From Flavonifractor porci (GTDB lineage Bacteria > Bacillota > Clostridia > Oscillospirales > Oscillospiraceae): a DNA stretch of 64,000 nt. The translations under genes and the position numbers were made by a program. Location: assembly GCF_037572415.1 (NCBI RefSeq), contig NZ_JBBHLB010000018.1:9416-73415 (forward strand), read 5' to 3'. The notes beneath the pieces are model-generated. The model made no database searches. It worked only from the letters and a program-made list of their open reading frames with translations, and had not been told where the DNA came from. Shown here piece by piece: positions 34,008 to 41,839 of this stretch. Within the stretch, counting starts at the first letter, position 1; the number at the start of each line of letters is the position of its first letter.

Positions 34008-34655
34008 ATGGCTCGCAACAAATATCCTGAGATCACCGAGGAGCGGATTCTGGACGCGGCCCAGCGCCTTTTTCTGGAGAAGGGCTACGAAAGCACCACC
34101 ATCCAGGACATTGTGGACGAACTGGGAGGGCTGACCAAGGGGGCGGTCTATCACCACTTCAAGTCCAAGGAGGAGATCATGGACGCGGTGGGCGATCGGA
34201 TGTTTCTGGAGCACAATCCCTTTGAGGCGGTGCGGGGACGGAGCGATCTCAACGGGCTGGAGAAGCTGCGGGAGGCCATCCGGCTCAACCAGGCGGACGG
34301 GGCCCGCACCACCATGACGGCCCAGTCCATCCCCTTGACCCGGAACCCCAGAGTACTGGTGGGGATGATCGATTCCAACCGCCGCATCCTGACCCCCTAT
34401 TTCCAGGAACTGATCGAGGAGGGGAACCGGGACGGCTCCATCCATACCCAATATTCCCGGGAGTTGGCGGAACTGCTGCCGCTGCTTACCAGCTTGTGGC
34501 TGCTGCCCACTGTATTCCCGGCCACCAGGGAGGAGATGCGGCGGAAGTTCACCTTCATCGGGGAGATGCTGGAGCAGATGGGCCTGCCCCTGTTTGACGA
34601 TACCATCCGGCCCCTGGTGGACGAATTTTTCCAGCGTATCCCTGAGTATGATTAA
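34008..34655 (+). CDS. TetR/AcrR family regulator
   Basis: A 215-residue repressor. The N-terminal HTH reads ITEERILDAAQRLFLEKGYESTTIQDIVDELGGLTKGAVYHHFKSKEEI, the typical TetR DNA-binding domain; the C-terminal helical part would hold the ligand. It likely represses itself and the exporter gene that follows through ACATACC/GGTATGT sites. AGGAGG precedes the ATG. The ligand is unknown. Confidence 0.92.
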   Translation: MARNKYPEITEERILDAAQRLFLEKGYESTTIQDIVDELGGLTKGAVYHHFKSKEEIMDAVGDRMFLEHNPFEAVRGRSDLNGLEKLREAIRLNQADGARTTMTAQSIPLTRNPRVLVGMIDSNRRILTPYFQELIEEGNRDGSIHTQYSRELAELLPLLTSLWLLPTVFPATREEMRRKFTFIGEMLEQMGLPLFDDTIRPLVDEFFQRIPEYD

Positions 34656-34678
34656 AATTGCCTTCGGGCAATTTTAAT
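34651..34678 (+). terminator. terminator of the tetR gene
   Basis: ATTAAAATTGCC and its complement around a TTCG tetraloop; it overlaps the stop codon and is followed by a weak T-rich stretch. Confidence 0.6.
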
Positions 34679-34687
34679 TGGATATAT

Positions 34688-34755
34688 ACATTCATTCAGA
34701 AGGTATGTAAAAGAGTCTTTTTCTTTGGATAAATACATACCAGATGAAGGTATGA
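34688..34755 (+). promoter_or_regulatory. TetR-type operator half-sites before the exporter
   Basis: ACATACC (34735-34741) and GGTATGA (34749-34755) form an inverted pair with a 7-nt spacer; a further GGTATGT lies at 34702-34708 facing a degenerate ACATTC. The half-sites equal those in the tetR promoter. Confidence 0.6.
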
Positions 34756-34769
34756 AAGGAGACAAAGAT

Positions 34770-34835
34770 ATGGAAGCATATGTCATCGTGGAGAAAGGAC
34801 TGGCCAAAATCTTTGAGAGGAGAGGGAAGGTATAA
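34770..34835 (+). CDS. possible 21-aa upstream ORF
   Basis: ATG at 34770 with AAGGAG 8 nt upstream opens a 21-codon frame (MEAYVIVEKGLAKIFERRGK and one more residue) ending 1 nt before the exporter start. It could be a leader peptide coupling translation into the exporter gene, or a chance frame. No homology is known to me. Confidence 0.35.
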   Translation: MEAYVIVEKGLAKIFERRGKV

Positions 34836-34836
34836 A

Positions 34837-36093
34837 ATGCAAAAGGAAAACCTGCGGAACCGGAACTTTCTGCTGCTGATTTTCGGGCAGCTCAGTTCTC
34901 TGATGGGTAATTATACCCTGAAATTTGCCCTTTCCATGTATGTGCTGGAGCAGACCGGCTCGGCGGCGGTTTTTGCTGCCCTGCTGTCCATGGGCCTGCT
35001 GCCCACCATTCTGCTCTCTCCCCTGGGAGGCGTTCTGGCCGACCGGGCCAACCGGCGGACCGTGATGGTGGCGCTGGACGCCTTGTCAGGGACAGCGGTA
35101 CTGTTAGCCGGGCTGCTGCTGCTCCTGGACCACGATATCGTGGTCATCGGCGGATTGCTGGTGGTCCTGTCGGTGCTGGGCGCGTTTGAATCCCCCACGG
35201 TCCAGGCCTGTATCCCTCAGATGCTGACGGGAGACGCTCTGCTGCGGGGGAATGCGGCGGTCAACCAGGTATCGGCCATCGCAGGCCTGGCAGCCCCCTT
35301 TACCGGAAGCTTCTGTTATACCGCCTTTGGGTTGCTCCCGGTGCTGTGGGGGACGGCTGGCTGTTTCTGCCTGACCGCCCTGCTGGAGCGCTTCATTCAA
35401 CTGCCGTACCGGAAGGAGACGGATACCATGGAGATACGCGAGGTCATTTGCCGGGATTTGGCGGAAAGCGCGCGCTTTCTCTATCGGGAACAGCCCGATA
35501 TTTTAAAACTGCTGCTGCTGGCGGCTCTTGCCAGCACATTTGTGGCGGGGGTAGTAGTGGTAGGCTTTCCATTTTTGGTGCGGTCGGTGCTGGGCCTGTC
35601 CTCCCAGCTCTACGCCGCGGCGGAGAGCGTTATGGGGGCTGCGGCCATTGGCGGGGCGCTGTGCGTGGGCCTGCTGGCGGGCAGGCTGCGGCCGCGGGGA
35701 CTGGCAGGTATTCTGACCGGCTTTGGACTGTGCCTCTTCCCGGCGGGCGCCGCCTTCTTGCTGCCCCTGGAGCCTATGGGCCGGTATCTGGTGCTGCTGC
35801 TTGCCTTTGCGGTCAGTCAGTTTGGATGCAGCGTCTTTTCCACCTATGCCATTTCCATGATCCAGGCCAGAACGCCGGAGCGGCTGATGGGCAAGGTCAT
35901 GTCCTGCGTCTTTACCCTGTCCCTGTGCGCCCAGCCTCTGGGACAGATCCTGTACGGCGCGCTGTTTGACTGGTGCGCCGGCGAGGCCTATTGGGTGCTG
36001 CTGCCCAGCGGACTGGCGCTGTGTTTGCTGGGGCTGGGCTCCGTCCGGCTTTTCCGGGTCATGGAGGAGGAGTCGGGAAGGGGCACGCCATAA
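34837..36093 (+). CDS. MFS transporter
   Basis: A 418-residue major facilitator with about 12 hydrophobic segments. The loop between helices 2 and 3 reads GGVLADRANRRTVM, the MFS motif A. It is closest in style to the MFS exporters that follow TetR genes (macrolide or drug efflux type). The substrate is unknown; the TetR neighbour suggests induction by the exported compound. GAGGGAAGG lies upstream of the ATG at 34837. Confidence 0.88.
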   Translation: MQKENLRNRNFLLLIFGQLSSLMGNYTLKFALSMYVLEQTGSAAVFAALLSMGLLPTILLSPLGGVLADRANRRTVMVALDALSGTAVLLAGLLLLLDHDIVVIGGLLVVLSVLGAFESPTVQACIPQMLTGDALLRGNAAVNQVSAIAGLAAPFTGSFCYTAFGLLPVLWGTAGCFCLTALLERFIQLPYRKETDTMEIREVICRDLAESARFLYREQPDILKLLLLAALASTFVAGVVVVGFPFLVRSVLGLSSQLYAAAESVMGAAAIGGALCVGLLAGRLRPRGLAGILTGFGLCLFPAGAAFLLPLEPMGRYLVLLLAFAVSQFGCSVFSTYAISMIQARTPERLMGKVMSCVFTLSLCAQPLGQILYGALFDWCAGEAYWVLLPSGLALCLLGLGSVRLFRVMEEESGRGTP

Positions 36094-36099
36094 GAGGTG

Positions 36100-36128
36100 T
36101 TGAGAGTCGGCAAACTATCTGGTATAAT
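36100..36128 (+). promoter_or_regulatory. promoter of the yesN/yesM-like operon
   Basis: TTGAGA and TATAAT separated by 17 nt, 68 nt before the response regulator start. Confidence 0.7.
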
Positions 36129-36196
36129 GTTTTTAGCTGAATCCAAGAACAGGGAGCGAACTGCCCGGCTTCCTGACAGAAAGGATAGGTGCCCCA

Positions 36197-37480
36197 ATGG
36201 CCCCAAAGACGCAGTATACCGTGGTCGTGGCCGACGACGAGGATGAGCTGAGAGAAGCGGTGTGTACCATGATCCCCTGGCAGGACTATGGTTTTTGCCT
36301 GGTGGGGAGCGCCAGCAACGGACTGGACGCACTCCAGCTGGTGGAAAAGCACGCTCCCGACCTGCTGCTTACCGATATCCGGATGCCTTTCATCTCGGGC
36401 ATCGAGCTGGCCCGTCAGGTACGGGAGGTGCGTCCTGCCACCAACATTGCCTTTCTCAGCGGCTATGACGATTTTGAGTACGCCAAGCAGGCCATTCAGT
36501 ATAACATCATCAGCTATATGCTCAAGCCTTTGACCATGGAAGGGCTGGGTGCGGAACTGCGTACCATTCGGCAGAAGATCGACGCCCAATATGCCATGTT
36601 CCGGCAGACCGGGCTCCGTACCGATGGACCGGACCTGCGGGCGGCCATGCTGATGCCTCTGGTGCTGGACGACTACGCCGAGCTGGAAGGGGAGACCCAG
36701 GCGGAGGGCTATGCCCGGCAGTGCGGCCTGCTGCGGGATGTGGACGACAAGCCGGGCTATACTGTGATGGTATCCACCCTGCTCAATGAGGATGGCAGCA
36801 ACGGTACCGAACGCTCCTTTGTGGCGTCGGTGGATCGGCTGGCTGCCAAGTATCTGCGCAGCGTCAGCTTTTTCGCCTCTGGAAAGGTGATATCGGTACT
36901 GCTGGGCAATGCGTCGGACTTTGAGGAGTATCTTCACATCCTGGCCGACGAGATCCCCCAGATGGCGGACCGGGTGCTGGGCAAGCGATGCCGCATCGGT
37001 GTCAGCCGGATGGTGAGGGCCCTGACCGATCTGCACGGCGCTTACCGGGAGGCCATGGAGGCGCTGCGTCAGGGGGACCGGACGGAGGGAGGCGCCCAGT
37101 TCATCAGCGACCTGGCGCCCGCCGTCAAGGGAGGCGAACTGCTGTGCAAGCGGGCTCTGGAAGCCCTGGACCAGCACTATATGGAGGCCGACCTGTCCCT
37201 GGTGTCCCTCAGCGGGATGCTGGACGTCAGCCCCAACCACCTGAGCGCCTGCATCAAAAAGTATACCGGTGAGACCTTTATCAATATTCTGATCCGCAAG
37301 CGTATGGACGCCGCCCGGGAGCTGCTGACTTCCTCCGGCCTGAAGGTACAGGAGATCTCCCAGCGATGCGGCTACACGGACCAGCACTATTTCAGCTACT
37401 GCTTCAAAAAATATAGTGGGGAATCACCCAACGCCATGCGCCGCAGAATGGAGCAGGAAAGGATGGGTGAGGAGCCGTGA
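36197..37480 (+). CDS. YesN-type response regulator (REC-AraC)
   Basis: A 427-residue regulator. The receiver domain has the acidic pair DDE at residues 13-15, phospho-acceptor Asp60 in LLLTDIRMP and a conserved Lys in MLKPL. The last 100 residues form an AraC HTH pair (LVSLSGMLDVSPNHLSACIKKYTGETFINILIRKRMDAARELL and VQEISQRCGYTDQHYFSYCFKKYSGESP). It probably activates the galactose transport genes nearby in response to its partner kinase, with which it overlaps by 4 nt (GTGA). Confidence 0.92.
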   Translation: MAPKTQYTVVVADDEDELREAVCTMIPWQDYGFCLVGSASNGLDALQLVEKHAPDLLLTDIRMPFISGIELARQVREVRPATNIAFLSGYDDFEYAKQAIQYNIISYMLKPLTMEGLGAELRTIRQKIDAQYAMFRQTGLRTDGPDLRAAMLMPLVLDDYAELEGETQAEGYARQCGLLRDVDDKPGYTVMVSTLLNEDGSNGTERSFVASVDRLAAKYLRSVSFFASGKVISVLLGNASDFEEYLHILADEIPQMADRVLGKRCRIGVSRMVRALTDLHGAYREAMEALRQGDRTEGGAQFISDLAPAVKGGELLCKRALEALDQHYMEADLSLVSLSGMLDVSPNHLSACIKKYTGETFINILIRKRMDAARELLTSSGLKVQEISQRCGYTDQHYFSYCFKKYSGESPNAMRRRMEQERMGEEP

Positions 37481-39198
37481 GGAAGCGCGGGATTGCCCGG
37501 AAAGGCCTGCGGATCACAACCATACTGGTGGCCATGGTGGTGGGAGTGGTGACGGTCGTCCTGTGCTGCTGCATCCTGCTGTTTCTGGACCGCTACCGGG
37601 ACGCCATGATACAGAACGCCCGTACCAGCAGCAGTCAGGCGGTGTCCCAGGTGTCCACCACGGTGGCCAACTACCTGCGGGACATGGATCAGGCCATGGA
37701 GTTGGTGGAGCAGTCCATGCTGGAGAGTGCGGATAACCGGGACAGGCTGCTCACCGCCTTTTTGAACTTCCGGCCCGATGTGGTGGCGGTCACCAGCTAT
37801 TCTCCCAGCGGGGAACTGACGAACTGCTGGTCTCTGGGACGGAAACCCAGGGAAAAGATCAGTCAAAATCTCTCCTTTGATCTGGAGAAAGCCAGAAACG
37901 CCCGGTTCCCCTATATGACAGCGCCCCATGTGGAGACCATTTTTGAGCGCTATTACCCCTGGGTGGTGACCATGACTGCCCCGCTGGAGCAGGGGGGAGG
38001 GGCCGCCTGGGTCTCTCTGGACCTGAGTTTTTCCAGCATCTCCAGCTACATCAACAACATCAGCATCGGCCAGCGTGGTTACTGCTTTTTGATGGATGAG
38101 GCGGGCAATATCGTCTATCATCCCCAGCAACAGCTGCTGTACGCCGGCCTTAAAACGGAGAATACCACGGCGTTGGCCGCCCTGAAGAACGGTTCTTACG
38201 CCGATGATACCGTGATTTACAGCCTGACCGGCGTGGCGGACAGCGACTGGCGGGTGGTGGGCGTCAGCTATGTGGATGAGCTGGTCAACCGCAGCGTGCG
38301 GGATATGATCCATCTGTCGTTGCTGCTGGCGGTGGTGGTGCTGGCGGCGGCGGTGCTCACCAGCTGGCTGCTGTTCCGGCTGCTGGGCCGTCCTCTGCGG
38401 GGGCTGGCCTCCGCCATGGAGGATTTTGAAACCGACGCAGATCATTTTGCCTATCATCCGGTAGGAGGTACCCGGGAGGTGCAGGAACTGTCCGATTCCT
38501 TTGAGCATATGGTACTGCGGATCCAGCGGCTGATGACCACCGTGCGGGAGGAGGAGGTCAATCTCCGCAAGACAGAGCTGAAGGCCCTCCAGGCACAGAT
38601 CAATCCCCACTTCCTTTATAATACCCTGGATTCCATCGCCTGGATGTGCGAGCAGGGCCGCAATACCGAGGCTGTGAAGATGGTCCACGCTCTGGCCCGG
38701 CTATTCCGTATCAGCATCAGCAAGGGCCATGAGCTCATCCCCATCGCCAAGGAGATCGAGCACGCCGAGAGCTATCTGCAGATCCAGAAGTACCGCTACA
38801 AAAATCAATTTACTTATGAATTTGAAGTAGACCCCCATTGCCTGGGGTATTACTGCAACAAGATCACCCTTCAACCCATCATTGAAAATGCCATCAACCA
38901 CGGTCTGGACCTGATGGTGGACGAGGGCCACATCTGGGTGCAGGTGCGGCAGGAGGGAGAGGACATCCTCTTCCGGGTGCTGGACAACGGGGTGGGCATG
39001 AGCCGGGAACAGGTAAGCGCCATTCTCCAGCATGGCCCCAAGGATCGCACCGGAATCGGCATCAAAAACGTCAATGACCGGCTGAAGATCTACTTTGGAA
39101 AACAGTATGGGCTGCACATCAGCAGCGAACCCGACGTGGGTACCTGTGTGGAGATCCGGATGCCAAAGATACAGGAGGGGGATTATGAGGCGAAATAG
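37477..39198 (+). CDS. YesM-type sensor histidine kinase
   Basis: A 573-residue kinase of the LytS/YesM type, starting with GTG. Membrane helix 1 lies at about residues 11-36, an extracellular Cache-like region at 40-270, helix 2 at about 280-305, then HAMP. The His-kinase motif is QINPHFLYNTLDSI with His378, followed by the ATPase domain (IIENAINHGLD, LDNGVGMS, GTGIGIKN-like RTGIGIKNV). The last 14 nt overlap the sugar-binding lipoprotein gene, so that protein likely belongs to the sensor. Confidence 0.92.
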   Translation: MRKRGIARKGLRITTILVAMVVGVVTVVLCCCILLFLDRYRDAMIQNARTSSSQAVSQVSTTVANYLRDMDQAMELVEQSMLESADNRDRLLTAFLNFRPDVVAVTSYSPSGELTNCWSLGRKPREKISQNLSFDLEKARNARFPYMTAPHVETIFERYYPWVVTMTAPLEQGGGAAWVSLDLSFSSISSYINNISIGQRGYCFLMDEAGNIVYHPQQQLLYAGLKTENTTALAALKNGSYADDTVIYSLTGVADSDWRVVGVSYVDELVNRSVRDMIHLSLLLAVVVLAAAVLTSWLLFRLLGRPLRGLASAMEDFETDADHFAYHPVGGTREVQELSDSFEHMVLRIQRLMTTVREEEVNLRKTELKALQAQINPHFLYNTLDSIAWMCEQGRNTEAVKMVHALARLFRISISKGHELIPIAKEIEHAESYLQIQKYRYKNQFTYEFEVDPHCLGYYCNKITLQPIIENAINHGLDLMVDEGHIWVQVRQEGEDILFRVLDNGVGMSREQVSAILQHGPKDRTGIGIKNVNDRLKIYFGKQYGLHISSEPDVGTCVEIRMPKIQEGDYEAK

Positions 39199-40162
39199 AT
39201 ATGTCCCCCTGCTGCTGGCGGTGCTGGTTGGCATGACGCTGGGCGGCTGCGGGGGAAGCGGAGGAACCGGGGAGCGGTATACCGTGACGCTGGTTGCCAA
39301 GTCCACCCAGACGGAATTCTGGCTGTCGGTGTTTGCTGGAGCGGAGGCGGCCGCCACGGAGTACAATATGGAGCTTACCATTGTGGGGCCGGATACCGAG
39401 GAGGACTATGAGACCCAGAACCGGATGGTGGAGGGCGCGGCGAAGGCCGGTGCGGATGCCATCGTGTTTTCCGCCATTGATTTTGAAAACAACGCCGCTG
39501 CCATTGACGGCGCTGCCCAGCAGGGAGTCAGGATCGTGGCTATCGACAGCAATGTGGATTCCGATCAGGTGAGTACCTACATCGGCACGGACAACTACGC
39601 TGCCGGACAGATGGCGGCCCAGGCCGCCCTGGACCGGGTGGAGGGTCCGCTGAAGGTAGGGGTGGTCAATTACGACATCAGCAGTGCCAACGGTCAGGAG
39701 CGGGAGCGTGGAGCCACCGACCTGTTTTTGGAGAGCGGCCGGGCGGAGATCGTTTCTGTCATCAATACCCTGGCCGAGGCGGGCCACGCCCAGACGGATA
39801 CGGCCGCCCTGTTGAAGGCATACCCGGAGATCAATGTGCTGTTGGCCTTCAATGAGCCCACCTGTGTAGGTGCGGCCCGAGCAGTGGAGGAGGGGGGACG
39901 CGCGGACGATCTGTTCCTGGTGGGCTTTGACTCCAATGTGGTCACCATCGACGGCTTGCAGGAGGGCTCGGTGGACGCACTTATTGTACAGAATCCCTAT
40001 GCCATGGGCTACCTGGGGGTGGAGAGCGCCTACAAGCTGCTGGCCGGTCAGGGCGGCGTGGAGCAAACGGTAGATACCTCCACAAAGATCGTGGACCGGG
40101 ACAATCTTTTTACCATGGACAGTCAAAAAGCGTTGTTTGCCTTCGAAAAACGTTGGAGTTAG
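39185..40162 (+). CDS. sugar-binding lipoprotein of the sensor operon
   Basis: A 325-residue type 1 periplasmic-binding protein. The signal ends in LVGMTLGGCGGS, a lipobox. The mature part has the ribose/galactose-binder order: YTVTLVAKSTQTEFW, GADAIVFSAIDFENNA, GVRIVAIDSNVD, TYIGTDNYAAGQMAA, and LFLVGFDSN. It overlaps the kinase gene and has no transport genes of its own, so a ligand-presenting role for the kinase is likely (three-component sensing). It could also serve mgl transport. The start is the ATG at 39185. Confidence 0.85.
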   Translation: MRRNRYVPLLLAVLVGMTLGGCGGSGGTGERYTVTLVAKSTQTEFWLSVFAGAEAAATEYNMELTIVGPDTEEDYETQNRMVEGAAKAGADAIVFSAIDFENNAAAIDGAAQQGVRIVAIDSNVDSDQVSTYIGTDNYAAGQMAAQAALDRVEGPLKVGVVNYDISSANGQERERGATDLFLESGRAEIVSVINTLAEAGHAQTDTAALLKAYPEINVLLAFNEPTCVGAARAVEEGGRADDLFLVGFDSNVVTIDGLQEGSVDALIVQNPYAMGYLGVESAYKLLAGQGGVEQTVDTSTKIVDRDNLFTMDSQKALFAFEKRWS

Positions 40163-40247
40163 CACTTTGCACAGTTTTGGGCCGTGTATTTTTTGTAGAT
40201 TGTTCTATTCCCATAAATTTTTACCCTTCTTTCAGTGAAATTTCACC

Positions 40248-40279
40248 TTGTTTTTCCAGAGGACTTCCACTAATATTAT
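40248..40279 (+). promoter_or_regulatory. possible mglB promoter region
   Basis: The 178-nt A+T-rich gap before mglB holds TTGTTT (40248) and a TAATATTATAAAG stretch (40271-40283). The -10 match is ambiguous and spacing is 18-20 nt, so this is a tentative promoter. Confidence 0.35.
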
Positions 40280-40340
40280 AAAGTGTAAAGCGGGCGTGTG
40301 AGGAAGAACCCGCAAAACCCAAGGAAAAAGGAGAATTGCT

Positions 40341-41642
40341 ATGAAGAAGAGAGTTCTTGCACTGTCCCTGTCCGCTGCCATGGCGCTCAGCCTGGCTGCC
40401 TGCGGCGGCGGCGGCGACACCCAGCCCTCCGGTCAGCCCTCCGGCTCCCAGCAGACTGGCAGCGGCAATGTTGCTGCCGAGGTCGCCAACAAGGATAAGC
40501 CCCTGGTGTGGTTCAACCGGCAGCCCTCCAACAGCTCCACCGGCGAGCTGGATATGACCGCTCTGAGCTTCAACGAGGATACCTACTATGTGGGATTTGA
40601 CGCCAACCAGGGCGCTGAGCTTCAGGGCACCATGATCGTGGATTACATCAAAGCCCATGCCGCTGAGATCGACAAGAACGGCGACGGCGTCATCGGCTAT
40701 GTGCTGGCCGTGGGCGACATCGGCCACAACGACTCCATCGCCCGTACCCGCGGCGTCCGCAAGGCCCTGGGTACTGCTGTGGAGAAGGACGGCGCTATCG
40801 ACAGCACCCCCGTGGGCACCAACGTGGACGGCACCTCCTCCTATGTGCAGGACGGCAAGATCGAGGTTGACGGCAAGACTTATACGGTCCGTGAGCTGGC
40901 CTCTCAGGAGATGAAGAACTCCGCCGGCGCCACCTGGGATGCCGCCACCGCCGGCAACGCCATCGGCACCTGGGCCTCCTCCTTCGGTGATCAGATCGAC
41001 ATCGTGGCCTCCAACAACGACGGTATGGGTATGGCTATGTTCAACGCCTGGTCCAAGGAGAACAGCGTTCCCACCTTTGGTTATGACGCCAACTCCGACG
41101 CCGTTGCCGCTATCGCGGAAGGTTACGGCGGCACCATCAGCCAGCACGCCGACGTGCAGGCTTACCTGACTCTGCGTGTGCTGCGCAACGCCCTGGACGA
41201 TGTGGACGTTGATACCGGTATCGGCACCGCTGACGACGCCGGCAACGTGCTGAGCGAGGACGTGTTCTATTATGACGAGGCTACCCGTTCTTACTACGCT
41301 CTGAATGTGGCTGTCACCGCTGACAACTACAAGGACTTCCTGGATTCCACTGTGACCTATGAGCCCGTTTCCAAGCAGTTGGACGCCACTGCTCACCCCA
41401 CCAAGAATGTGTGGCTGAACATCTACAACTCCGCCGATAACTTCCTGGGCTCCACCTATCAGCCCCTGCTGCAGAAGTACGATGATCTGCTGAACCTGAA
41501 TGTGGAGTATATCGCCGGCGACGGTCAGACTGAGTCCAACATCACCAACCGTCTGGGCAACCCCAGCGCCTACGACGCCTTCGCCATCAACATGGTGAAG
41601 ACCGACAACGCCGCTTCCTACACCGGCCTGCTGAGCCAGTAA
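40341..41642 (+). CDS. mglB: galactose/glucose-binding lipoprotein, circularly permuted MglB
   Basis: A 433-residue sugar-binding lipoprotein (lipobox Cys21, then a Ser/Gly/Gln linker to about 50). The order of segments differs from MglB of E. coli. Residues 53-345 match MglB from its VVFFNKEPS strand to its C terminus, including the calcium loop DKNGDGVIG (111-119). Residues 355-433 (KNVWLNIYNSADNF ... AFAINMV) match the usual N-terminal ~80 residues. Ligand positions known from E. coli are kept: Asn59, Asp131, Arg135, Trp199, Asp249, Asp366, Phe368. AAGGAG precedes the ATG. Confidence 0.9.
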   Translation: MKKRVLALSLSAAMALSLAACGGGGDTQPSGQPSGSQQTGSGNVAAEVANKDKPLVWFNRQPSNSSTGELDMTALSFNEDTYYVGFDANQGAELQGTMIVDYIKAHAAEIDKNGDGVIGYVLAVGDIGHNDSIARTRGVRKALGTAVEKDGAIDSTPVGTNVDGTSSYVQDGKIEVDGKTYTVRELASQEMKNSAGATWDAATAGNAIGTWASSFGDQIDIVASNNDGMGMAMFNAWSKENSVPTFGYDANSDAVAAIAEGYGGTISQHADVQAYLTLRVLRNALDDVDVDTGIGTADDAGNVLSEDVFYYDEATRSYYALNVAVTADNYKDFLDSTVTYEPVSKQLDATAHPTKNVWLNIYNSADNFLGSTYQPLLQKYDDLLNLNVEYIAGDGQTESNITNRLGNPSAYDAFAINMVKTDNAASYTGLLSQ

Positions 41643-41692
41643 TTGAGCGCGGGCCGCTAGGGCCAATCATGAATCAGAAAAAATAAACCGCT

Positions 41693-41768
41693 TGCTATTA
41701 GGGAGAAGGAATTCTCCGTACGGGAGGAGGAACTCTCCGTTCGGGAGAAGGAATTCTCCCTAATAGCA
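41693..41768 (+). repeat. triple 21-bp hairpin repeat inside a long inverted repeat
   Basis: Three tandem 21-bp units start at 41701, 41722 and 41743; units 1 and 3 contain GGGAGAAGGAATTCTCC, itself a hairpin with a GGAA loop, and unit 2 is a near copy. The array is enclosed by TGCTATTAGGGAGAA (41693-41707) and its exact complement (41754-41768), so one long stem is also possible. It lies between mglB and mglA, where it may stabilise mglB mRNA or limit mglA transcription. Confidence 0.8.
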
Positions 41769-41839
41769 CATTTTAGTGAAAACCGGCAGAATCAGACTTT
41801 TCGCTGAAACTGCTAATATGCTAAACGGGAGTAACGAGA

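Noticed and set aside
38604..38640. YesM-like kinase as a split or frameshifted gene
   Set aside because: All motifs are in one continuous frame with the expected length.
41701..41763. CRISPR array suspected from tandem repeats
   Set aside because: The three 21-bp units directly abut, with no spacers, and no cas genes are present.
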